From Saccoglossus kowalevskii (lineage: Eukaryota; Hemichordata; Enteropneusta; Harrimaniidae), in NCBI RefSeq assembly GCF_000003605.2, contig NW_003155237.1:1198928-1229103 (forward strand): a stretch of DNA of 30,176 nucleotides, written 5' to 3'. Of the stretch, positions 20,840 to 30,176 are shown one piece after another (within the stretch, counting starts at the first letter, position 1; each line of letters starts with the position of its first letter). A program made the position numbers and the translations under genes. Under the pieces are notes generated by a model. The model had not been told where the DNA came from, searched no databases, and was given only the letters and a program-made list of their open reading frames with translations.

Positions 20840-22980
20840 ATGAATCACTTGTGTTTCTGTTTGTTTTAGCTTTTTATTTTATTCACTAGCTGATAGTAAG
20901 TCAATGTTTGACCCCGGATGTGTGTCCTCAACAAGTCATCGCCTTCATTTTAATATTAGATTAGATTAGGTGTTTATTTTTTATCTTTGATATATAATGA
21001 TAATTTCTACTGGTGGTATTTGTTGCATGACGTCATATATATTCGTTTAGCGTCACGTACAATTTTCTTAACATAATAACAACATTTTACAGTTGTTAGC
21101 CTATGTTGTGGTTTAAGGTGCCGGAAGAAGTATAAAAGTTAAAACATGTCTCTAACCATATAAATACTCACTAGTACTAAGTATTGTTATGGTGCTTCCA
21201 CGCATACGGTGTGAGATATATAGGTTTCGACTAAATTATATCTCATCGGTCTCACAAAAAGGATACGCATACTGAATAGGTCTCTACGCATGCGTACATC
21301 GTTAACCTTTCTCAAAACTCTGGCTATGGCAAATAATAAAACCCATAATGAACTGTGTTAAAACTAACCGTACAGTGGTCATTTTTCTCTCGTTGTTTCA
21401 TGATCTATGGTGGCTATATACAAATATTTATTTACCGGAACTAGAAGACATGCTAGAAAGTGTTAACCTGTATTTTTTTTCAAGTTATTCACACGTTTTT
21501 TAGTGGATAATAAAATAAATTTGGACGAGTTGGTCTTTCCATAAAACTCCGCATTTATCGTATATAACACGCCGATCTTAGTACTTTATTGCCATGGTAA
21601 CATGATTATTTACCAAATCTCAATTATAGATATCCATGTTCAACTGGCGATGGCGTTCAGGTACGAACAAAATGCATTTTGCACAGAAATTTTAAAATAG
21701 CATTTGATCTAATTGTTGCCATGGTAACGATATTGCTATAACTCTTGTGAACAATATTGTTACAGTGTCATGTGGCAATATTATTGTGGATATGGTGTTT
21801 TAACCCGACAGCGCCCTCAAACATTTATTCTATAAACACTTTTGTTTTCCATTCTGTGATCACAAAAACATGGAGAGACTGCACAAAGTATGTTGCAACT
21901 CCTATATAACTGAACATGTTAAAATGGTTACCAAATTATTTTTAGTAATCGTGCCATCAGACCAGTATTAATAGTAATATCGCGTTGATATAGCTATATC
22001 AAATCCATGTTGCAGGTTCTTAAAGATAGCATTACATTCACTCCAATAAAAATGAATGCCACAAAGTAGTCGTTGGTCAGTTGGTTTTGTAAGGTTTTAT
22101 AATGATTATATCTTTATATTCCTAGTAAAATACTTAAGGTAGAAGCCTACTCTTGATTTAAAATACCCATAATTTATTCATTTTCCATATTGATTTAAAA
22201 AAAGTTGGGGTCACCAGCTTAACTTTTGCGATACTTGCATTTTATAGTGTATAGTGGTCATTTCGTCAGTATTATAACGCTTTTACCATAGTTACTATGG
22301 TTCCTATGTGACATAGGCTGATATATTATATATTGTGAATAATGGGGTACTTTTTATTGTTCCCAAAATCTGGGTCGCAAAAAATGAAATTTTTCTTTAA
22401 CATTTCGCTCTATGGAATTGTTCTAAAAATAGCATTTTTTGAAAAATATTAGGACGAATTTCTCGAAATACTGTAACACACGAAAGATGCTATTCCATGG
22501 TTCCGTGAGATATTAGCTTCACGATTTTACACAATAAACCAATGAATATTGTCATGCGATTTATGACTAACTTTCTCAAAAATTATGAGTATGCTACTAG
22601 CCTAATTCAATTAAGCATAAACTAGTTCGGTGATTTGTGAGCAATGACATAAAGAAATCTGCTAGTGTTTTATTTCTGCATTCACTTGTTTATTTTTTCC
22701 GAATTTGAATTCGACGCGCGCCAACACCGGCATAGTCCGGATGGATGTGTGTATATTCGTTTATACACAGTCCCCCGGACAATCCTCCAAACATCGGGGA
22801 CATACAATCAAAGTAGTGGTGGTCAGTATTTTGTTTTCGCTATCAAATGACTAATTTTCAACAAATTGCTAGTAAACATATGATAAGTAAATACATATGT
22901 TCATAGCATATCTGAGCTCAATGTAACAGCTAAGTTTCCTACAAGTCAAATCAAACGCTGACAAGACTGATGATATCTGC
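20840..22980. other. upstream intergenic region of MOK
   Basis: No coding signal was recognised. It contains an X-box palindrome at 21715, a near X-box (ATTGCC-AT-GGTAAC) at 21588, and two adjacent short palindromes near 22287-22318 (ACCATAGTTACTATGGT and CCTATGTGACATAGG). Confidence 0.5.
21715..21728. promoter_or_regulatory. RFX X-box palindrome (2-nt spacer)
   Basis: GTTGCC-AT-GGTAAC is a perfect palindromic X-box about 1.7 kb upstream of the MOK start codon. RFX factors bind this motif and drive ciliary genes in animals. Occupancy here is inferred. Confidence 0.45.
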
Positions 22981-23005
22981 ACGTCGTGCGTCAAGCATAT
23001 GTCCT

Positions 23006-23020
23006 GTTACCATTGGCAAC
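23006..23020. promoter_or_regulatory. promoter-proximal RFX X-box (3-nt spacer)
   Basis: GTTACC-ATT-GGCAAC matches GTNRCC N(0-3) RGYAAC at every position and lies 434 bp upstream of the MOK ATG. MOK is a cilium-associated kinase in other animals, so RFX control is plausible. Confidence 0.5.
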
Positions 23021-23299
23021 AGAACAGAAGCTATTCTTCGATAGGCCAACTAATCTCAGTGACATATTTACTATCCCTCCGCATGCAGGAAATAGATCCC
23101 GAGCACACACATGCACGTCATTTATTGATGATACATTATGTAAATTATTAGACTTAACATTTTTGTATGATTATAGTTATGTTTACATTTGTTGTAAAGG
23201 AGTTTAAATATGTCGTCTATGAAGCTTTGAAACGAGACTAGTGTATGAATACACTAATGTAAATAGAGTGATTTTCCCAAATGTAGTCCCACACAAAAT

Positions 23300-23323
23300 A
23301 GGAAGTTATCAAACATGGCCGCC
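23300..23323 (+). promoter_or_regulatory. possible TATA-less core promoter of MOK (ETS and YY1-like motifs)
   Basis: An ETS core, AGGAAGT, stands next to AAACATGGCCGCC, which resembles the YY1/5'-end motif AANATGGCGGC. This combination is common at TATA-less starts. It is about 130-150 bp upstream of the MOK ATG. If transcribed, ATGGCCGCCTAG is a three-residue upstream reading frame. Confidence 0.35.
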
Positions 23324-23453
23324 TAGGGAGACAGACAAGTTTACAAGTCGTGGTTCATTTCTGATATATGCTGTGTTCCGATATGTGGAGACTGTCTTTC
23401 CGAGATTCAATAGGATTTTATTTCACAATGGTCTAGTAGCAACAGGATCAGCC

Positions 23454-23460
23454 ATGCAAA
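23454..23460 (+). CDS. MOK: MOK first coding exon (7 nt: Met-Gln plus one base)
   Basis: ATGCAAA followed by donor GTAATG. The next exon needs exactly one leading base, which completes a Lys codon. The resulting MQKY matches the length of the vertebrate MKNY start. Alternative starts are ATG at 23609 read through the acceptor (adds MDVIFIST and needs the acceptor ignored) or a distant 5' exon at 16383. Confidence 0.72.
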
Positions 23461-24164
23461 GTAATGATTTAGTTTTGATTTTATTTATGATGTTGCGTTT
23501 GCGGAATCCCCGAAATCAAATCAAGGCTTCGCATTTCATCGAGCGTAACTGCGAACAACAAACTAAGTAATTTGATTTAGACACGTCGAAAAACAGTCTT
23601 GGTCACCAATGGATGTTATTTTTATTTCAACAGAATATCGAATCCTGGGGAAGAAGGGCGAAGGCACGTTTTCTGAGGTATTGAAGTGTCAAAACATAAA
23701 AGACGGTCAGTACTATGCATGCAAGAAAATGAAACAGCATTACGACAGGTGAGAAAAATTCCCTCATAATTTACGATATATGTTCATGTGAGTTTGTATT
23801 TTTACTTTGCATGTTTCTAATATACGCTTTCATTTGTTATTTTAGCCTTGAGCATGTCAACAATTTACGGGAAATACAGGCTATGAGAAGACTAAGTCCC
23901 CATCAAAATATTCTTGAACTCCGAGAAGTAATTTTGTAAGTACAAAATCCAAGGTTACCTTTCGTGTTGTTTCTTTGCTATCAGCGAACCACCACCGCCA
24001 ATTTGTCGTGCAACAGTCTCTCCAAAATGGACTGTGGTTGTGCCTATTTGTTTTTCCGTTTGTAACACGTCTTTTACGTCTCTCGATTTACAGTGACAAG
24101 AAGTCAGGTACACTGGCACTAATATGTGAATTGATGGATATGAATATATATGAACTAATTAGAG
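23454..24164 (+). CDS. MOK: MOK (MAPK/MAK/MRK overlapping kinase), N-terminal part, 4 exons
   Basis: Joined exons: 23454-23460, 23634-23748, 23846-23935, 24094-24164, with GT/AG introns of 173, 97 and 158 bp. They encode 94 residues plus one base. MOK is a Ser/Thr protein kinase of the RCK/MAK group, cilium-associated in animals. The protein starts MQKYRILGKKGEGTFSEVLK and aligns residue for residue with the vertebrate start. Visible features are the Gly-rich loop GKKGEGTFSEV (residues 8-18), the catalytic Lys33 in YYACKK, and the helix-C Glu50 in NNLREIQAM. The MOK-specific hinge string ALICELMDMNIYELIRG ends the visible part. The HRD and DFG segments and the C-terminus lie to the right of the window. 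The start context GCCATGC has G at -3. Intron 4 exceeds 6 kb. Confidence 0.95.
23634..23748 (+). CDS. MOK: MOK exon 2 (Gly-rich loop and catalytic Lys)
   Basis: Acceptor TTTTTATTTCAACAG, donor GTGAGA. It encodes YRILGKKGEGTFSEVLKCQN to YYACKKMKQHYD, with two bases of Ser left over. Confidence 0.96.
23846..23935 (+). CDS. MOK: MOK exon 3 (helix C)
   Basis: Acceptor TTGTTATTTTAG, donor GTAAGT. It encodes LEHVNNLREIQAMRRLSPHQ and NILELREVI, leaving two bases of Phe. Confidence 0.96.
24094..24164 (+). CDS. MOK: MOK exon 4 (hinge region)
   Basis: Acceptor TCTCGATTTACAG, donor GTATGT. It encodes DKKSGTLALICELMDMNIYE then LIR and one base of Gly. The string is nearly identical to vertebrate MOK. 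No continuation (the usual RRYPL-like segment) was found before the window end. Confidence 0.96.
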
Positions 24165-26269
24165 GTATGTAACTACGTTTAATTATCACATTATCAGATT
24201 TTTTATCACCCCCTACTAAACAGTATTTTATATTTTCCGTCTTTTTTTAGTAGAGAAATGTATATATGTGAAATATCTATTACCTGCACCAAATTAGTCT
24301 ATTTAATTATTAAAAACACTATATTATTAAAGAGGAAAATAACTTTATGGATAATTATTTGAAAAATCTAAAAATGTATACAACCTGCACACTGACTAGC
24401 TTGATACTATCACCTGTTTTCTGCCCAGTTACTTCTTGACCTCCCAAATTCTTTAATTAATTTAAGGAAAATTTGTACCAACATTTGTTATTGGTTAGTG
24501 TTGGCAAGGTTGAAATAGAAATCTAAACACACGGCTGGTTAAACAGTACCGGGGAGCTGTCAATGGTCTCCATTGGTTTCATCAATAAAATTCTTTTACA
24601 CACATGAGGCTATGTAGAATTGAAAATATGCAGTGAATAAAAAACAACACAATAACTGTCTTTTAGAAACATCACTTATTCAGTTAATCAATGAGTTCTG
24701 TACATAAACATACAAGTCACCATTAGCATAAATTGATTATCACTGTGAACGAGCATCGCGTTTTATTCTGTGTTATTTTTTAGTTTTGCTGACTAATCAC
24801 ATTTGTTTTCATGAAAAAATATTGTGATTCAAAAACATAAATAAATCGAAAGGTGGAATCTGTCCGTACGCTACATACATGACATTAAATACATTCGTGT
24901 AGTGTCGGCTTGTAAAACAAATTATTTTTGGCAGAAAATAAACCCTGCTATGGGTAGGTAGACTTTATTCCTAACGTTAAAATATTACATGATCATCTAC
25001 AAAATTTCTATCTGATTTTTTTCACTCTGAAAGCGTGTTTACAATTACTGTTATATATTTATGACTGTCAAAATCTAGACAAACTAAATATGTAGTTTTT
25101 GAATGGTCGGTTCATGACCTAAATTTACATACCGGTTTGTGTGCAGTCTGTCCCTTGCTTTTATTATCATTTGTACCTGTTACGAGGATGCCCTTTCTTG
25201 AATTCTCAGATCAACAACAATGCCGCCAGTTTAAAACGCATCGTTTTTATATATTGGCTACCTTACTAGTATTAGATCAGTTTGTTTTTTATTACATTAT
25301 TTATGTGAAGACCTTGATCAGTATGAGGCAGATGGCCATAAAGTGTTTATGGTTGATAGATATTTAAATTAAATCCTGGGTTCATTTAACTTTATAGCAT
25401 TGATCCATACAACACATAACCACCATACACTCTGACTCACACAGTGTCCCAGTGTTCCCTTAAATTGGCAAATTGGCGCTGAGAAATGTTATGATTTGAT
25501 CTTAAAAACCTCCTTGAATCAGATGAATTGAACACAATGTTTTTTTTTGCAATGTTTAAAATTAATAAGAATATTTCTCACGTCATCTTCATCTATCTTC
25601 ACTTGAGCTCTTCATTGAGAGAATGCCCCAAAATAAAGCTTTGAAATGAACACAGTGTGACAGTATCTTCTTGTCCTTGTTTCATATTCAATCAAATCTT
25701 CAGTTTAAAAAGTTTTCCAACTGTGAAATTATTAATTAAATCATTAATAATTAAATCATCAATCCTTGCCTGTATTTGAATCTTGAATGGCTTATTATAT
25801 GGGTTTTCTTTTGTATGAAATTTTATATGAAATACAAATTTCCTATTTTATACTAATAATATACCTGTCCTAGTTAAAAATAATTATCCCATGATGTAGC
25901 AGAAGGTAATTTTTATTGTCCAACGTATGTTGAATTTACAGATAATTTTGTTATGAAAGCATTATGAATATATTTTTCAACAAATAATTGCTCTTAACAT
26001 GTTTCTGCATGATTAATTTGTAGTAGGTATTAATATAGATATCTAGTATTAAAATTTTGTTTTAAATTGGATCTGCCATAGTTTTATCTAGTGTAACTGC
26101 TTTTTAATATAATATCAATCTTGTACATAATTGTAAAATAATTTAATTGTATTTTTAGAAATCATTCCTTGATTAAACTCTTTGCTGCTTCACTCTCTTC
26201 ACTGTACATGTAAATTAGAATAGTGAAAATTAAATATAAAAATGTAATAAAATATGTTCTCTTTATATT

Positions 26270-27167
26270 TAGCTCCGCTGTCGACTTTGTCGAGCGGAGC
26301 TTATCATATGAGTGATTGTCCGTCGTCGTCCGTCTCCGTCGTCCGTCGTCCGTGTCAATGTTTTACTTTTTCGACTTCTTCTTGAAAACTACAAGCCTGA
26401 ATGCTTTGATACTTGGTGTATATGTACCTTGGGTAGACCTCTCTCAGATTTGTTCATTTTGTAATGATATCTTCAATTCTCTAATTTTGGTGAATATTTT
26501 TGTAATTTTTGGTAAAAAGTGATATTTTCGACTTCTTGTTGAAAACCGCAAGTCCAATTGCTTTGATATTACATATATAGGTACTACATGTGACCCTCTC
26601 TCAGATTTGTTCATTTTGTAATGATATCTTTAATTCTCTAATTTTGGTGAATATTTTTGTAATTTTTGGTAAAAAGTGATATTTTTGACTTCTTGTTGAA
26701 AACCGCAAGTCCAATTGCTTTGATATTACATATATAGGTACTACATGTGACCCTCTCTCAGATTTGTTCATTTTGTAATGATATCTTTAATTCTCTAATT
26801 TCGGTGAATATTTTTGTAATTTTTGGTAAAAAGTGATATTTTCGACTTCTTGTTGAAAACCGCAAGTCCAATTGCTTTGATATTACATATATAGGTACTA
26901 CATGTGGACCTCTCTCAGATTTGTTCATTTCATAATGATATCTTTAATTCTCTAATTTTGATGAATATTTTTGTAATTTTTGGTAAAAAGTGATATTTTC
27001 GACTTCTTGTTGAAAACCGCAAGTCCGATTGCTTTGATATATTATACATATAGGTACTACATGTGGACCTCTCTCAGATTTGTTCATTTTCTAATGATAT
27101 CTTCTGTTCTTTAATTGCCATGTGCATTGCTAACAGCGGAGCTATCTCAGCCAAACAGGCTGCTTGT
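26270..27167 (+). mobile_element. Helentron/HINE-like element 2 (pearl-like, tandem core)
   Basis: The left end is TAGCTCCGCTGTCGAC, which folds with the nearby GTCGAGCGGAGCT (26288-26300). A CCGTCGTCCGTC-rich stretch follows. The core is about five 157-bp direct repeats, with TTTGTTCATTT markers near 26450, 26607, 26764, 26921 and 27080. The right side has CAGCGGAGCTA (27134-27144), the exact reverse complement of the first 11 bp, then hairpin CAGCC-AAACA-GGCTG (27148-27162) and terminus CTTGT. Left and right ends agree with element 1, so the family is defined by two copies in the same orientation. It is non-coding and depends on a Helentron in trans. This copy looks younger than element 1, because its core units are more alike and both ends are intact. 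Confidence 0.8.
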
Positions 27168-28503
27168 TTAAATAACTCTTTCTATGGTGAGTTGCGTATT
27201 TTGACTGTAATAACAAGATGAAAGAGTCAGAGCTATTTAAGCTTTTCGTACAGCCGCAATTTAATTAATAAATTAATTAACGTTGAAAATTTGTCAGTGA
27301 CAGGAATTAATTGAATTAATTAATTACTGTCAGTGTAACTATTATATTTCAATGATATTTCAGTTCCATAGGGAGTAATAAATAAAGACACTGGCCATTA
27401 CATTACATTTTTTATTAATAATGTTAGTCATTTCATTATTGTAACACATGATTGCGTATGAGGTAGCACCTATGCTAGCAACATGTTTTTTTTTATAACA
27501 CAAATCAAGTGAAGCAAGCACTACTGATGAAACAACACAAGCAATTTTAGACAAACAAATCAAATGGATAAAATTGAAATGTATGATGAGAAAATATTAC
27601 TTATGTTTCAATTCAAATAATTAAATTGTCTTGCATTCCCAAAAGAAATTACAATGTAGGTAGGTAGCCATATACTTTCAACAGACTAACATACTAGTAT
27701 TTAGCTGGCAGTAAATAGTCGAGTTGCTTTGTTGTAATGGATACACCTGGTGGAACAATAAGTACAGCAAACTCGTTTATTTTTATTTTAATAGGTTATT
27801 TACATATACCGCTTAAGCACATGTACTTCTAATGGACCAATTATGGTGTTTATACTATAGGTATACCGATTCCTTGTTGCATTGTAGTCACCCAAAAAAC
27901 CCATACACAAAGGAACGGGCATGGGTGTGGAACTAAAAAAAATAGGTCACCTGTACATGTACATGAATGTGATTGGTTTTTTATAATGAAAATTTACTTG
28001 TTTTGAAAAATTAAATCATAATTTCCTTCTGGACAAATTTTCTGTTAGTCCTTTTGATGATTATTTTGTGAACAAAACTAAAATGATTTATTGTGCCACT
28101 CCATCATTATTACTTTGTATAACGAATGTTAATAATGACAGCTAGGTGTATAGAAAAAATACAGTATTGCACCCATTGCTCATTTGTGTCTGTAAATTGA
28201 ATCAGGAAAGTCTTTATCGTTTGAACACAAGTGGTGAATATGTACTGTATGAATAAAAATCTACGTCAACTTATTGAAACTTGTGATAATCGGTATAATT
28301 TCCTTCATTGCGTTATTCAATCATGCACTGTTTTGTTTGTGCTAGACTCCATGATGCAAAGAGCATTATTTGATTTCATTGTTTACTTGTAATAAGACTG
28401 TCGGTAAAGACCTGTGACATTCTATAGATTCTCTATTATATGATTTTCGCAGGTCAAGAGCTCTGCCACCAGGGTCTACTTATAGGTCACTTCAATGTTC
28501 CTC

Positions 28504-28519
28504 GGGGGAGGGGGGGGGG
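28504..28519 (+). repeat. poly-G tract
   Basis: A G run with one interruption (GGGGGAGGGGGGGGGG) in otherwise AT-rich intronic sequence. It is quadruplex-prone. Confidence 0.8.
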
Positions 28520-30176
28520 CTTGACATACAGAGGTGCTTATCTGGCACCATTGTGAAATTCAATTCTATTGATTTGAATTGCTAAGTCCTAAAGTGAGTA
28601 ATATGCTGAGCTGGTGCAAGCTAACCTGTCAAAGATCATCTACCGCCTTTGTTGCCATGTGGGAAAGAGCATTATAAACATGGCTCATGTTGTCTTGGCA
28701 ACTGGCAGGTGTCATGGTTGGTGCATTCAGCGAGATGTGATTTGTAGAAAAAAACACATATTGTGTCAACAAAGCAGTCTACATTTCTAGCTTTTACTTG
28801 TTTCTACTTCAGAGAGTCTATTCAAACTGAGCCTGTTCAGTTACATGGCGAGCATATCAAAAATGTTTGGTTTTTGGGGGGGTTAAATTGTCTTCAGGAA
28901 AACATGACAAAATTGTAACATCTTTAATTTTACCTGATTTTGAATTCAATGTTCTCTTGTGGGAAATAAATGGTGTGTCATCACTTGAACAATACATGTA
29001 GGTATAAATTAGTGGAACGTGTCAAATGTACAATTTATAACAAAAGCTTATCAGTAAGTGGCTCCCTGCAACGTAATGGTTATCAGCTCTGTGAAGCTAA
29101 TGAACAAAGTGTCTACCTTCTGAGTACTTTGGTCATCTAAAGAATGACGGACAAATGCTGTATGTAGCAGCCAGCCAGGTTTTCACCTCCTTTGCTTTTT
29201 GCGCTAATATACGAAGGAGTGTCTGTTTCATTTATTTGTTTGTGTCGGTATAATTATGTGTTAAATACAGGTGACTTATTTTGACAGATGGTTTGAACTT
29301 TCAAATGTTGCGTGCCGTTTAAGGTATAGTCTAAGTAGGAATTGAGATGTGTTAAATTTACCATGATCATGCTGACTTCACTATGCTAGGAGATTCTTTT
29401 CACAATGCGATTTTTAATTGGGTCAATATGCACTGTAACCATAACAACCACCTGTAGATTCTGCAGGGATTGACAATTGTTCATTTGTTCTTTTCCTGAG
29501 GAAAGGTCAGAAATGATTGTTGTTAAATATGTACTGATAATGCACGGCTTACCTATGTTATTCCTTAGTTCTTATATCATAGTGTTCAGAATCCATGGTA
29601 GGGGTATATTGGTGAAACTACAAAATCAATTGCATTTCATTATGATAAAATCTTTGATATAAGAGTAAATCAATATTTTATATTAGCAAAATTTGAACGG
29701 TGTGCTACATATGAATAAATTTATAGATTATCGAAGTGTACTATATTTACTTTCTAATTTAACTCAGAATTATCATAAGGTGTACTATTATATATATATT
29801 TTTTGTGTTTTAAAACATATATACAAAAAAAAAAAAAATAACTAGTGACTTTTAATGAGTTCTGTCATTAATGCATGTAATTGGTTCTGCCCACTCCTTT
29901 AAACAAGAGTCAACGTAGATTTCCTAATAGCATCTTGTTTTAGATGTATTCCCCCAGCGTTGTGCATTGCTATGTAGGTGTGTACCTTTCTGCTTGTAAA
30001 ACTATTTATAAATATAGCCCAAGCAAATTAAAATTCAATGAAACTCATAACTAGTTATGGCAGCAGGTTTATTTTTATTTAATGCACCTTAGGCCGAAAG
30101 GAAATTTGTTAATGATGCAGATTTTTGTTTTAACAAGATCAACCACAAGAACCATGTAAACAGTTTTCTTCAACTC

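Larger units (their letters stand above)
24165..30176 (+). other. MOK intron 4 (incomplete in window)
   Basis: At least 6.0 kb of AT-rich sequence with no further MOK exon recognised and no gene on the opposite strand. It holds a HINE-like element at 26270-27167, AT palindromes around 27257-27327, a G run at about 28504-28519 and an A run after TATATACA near 29823-29839. CpG density falls gradually through the first 1-1.5 kb. Confidence 0.7.

Noticed and set aside
23241-23570. 109-codon + strand frame just upstream of MOK.
   Set aside because: It has no ATG at its start, overlaps the likely MOK promoter, 5'UTR and first intron, and shows no conserved motifs.
16383-23748. MOK starting at ATG 16383 with a 7.1-kb first intron (donor 16516 to acceptor 23633).
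   Set aside because: The phase fits, but it would add a long unmatched N-terminus. The 7-nt exon at 23454-23460 gives an N-terminus that matches the family length exactly.
1-30176. CRISPR arrays, prokaryotic operons, rRNA or tRNA genes.
   Set aside because: The 157-bp direct repeats are contiguous tandem units without spacers, the genes are intron-split, and no tRNA or rRNA signature was seen by eye.

Overview
This is nuclear DNA from an animal, most likely a marine invertebrate. Coding sequence is split into short exons with GT/AG introns, the composition is AT-rich, there are no operons, and both recognisable proteins are conserved animal genes. The species cannot be fixed from the window. 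The tandem-array repeat elements resemble the pearl/HINE class known from bivalves and other marine invertebrates.

1 to about 10.4 kb: eleven + strand exons (295-9571) encode all but roughly the first 20 residues of PPP2R3C (protein phosphatase 2A regulatory subunit B'' gamma, G5PR). The 5' exon lies left of the window. A 3'UTR of about 0.8 kb ends at an AATAAA at 10379. Intron 6 carries a complete Helentron/HINE-like element (5181-6120). A degenerate array of the same 157-bp unit lies in the first visible complete intron.

About 10.4 to 23.3 kb: a long interval with no recognisable conserved gene and clearly more CpG than its flanks. It holds a TTAA-flanked 1.07-kb terminal-inverted-repeat element (17936-19013), a near-perfect 144-bp tandem duplication (19351-19637), a cluster of inverted repeats (20.57-20.83 kb), a CCAAT-box cluster (about 14.0-14.2 kb) and several RFX X-box palindromes. 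Three weak gene candidates (15367-15609 +, 15798-16237 -, 16383-16996 +) are listed with low confidence.

23.3 to 30.2 kb: the 5' end of MOK (MAPK/MAK/MRK overlapping kinase, also called RAGE1), with four + strand exons including a 7-nt first coding exon. They encode the first 94 residues of the kinase domain. The window ends inside a fourth intron of more than 6 kb, which contains a second complete HINE-like element (26270-27167).

PPP2R3C and MOK lie head-to-tail with nothing certain between them. They are not known to share a pathway. The X-box close upstream of MOK fits its known ciliary location in other animals. The sharp CpG change at the 3' end of PPP2R3C, and the gradual one inside MOK, suggest gene-body methylation marking the two transcribed units.
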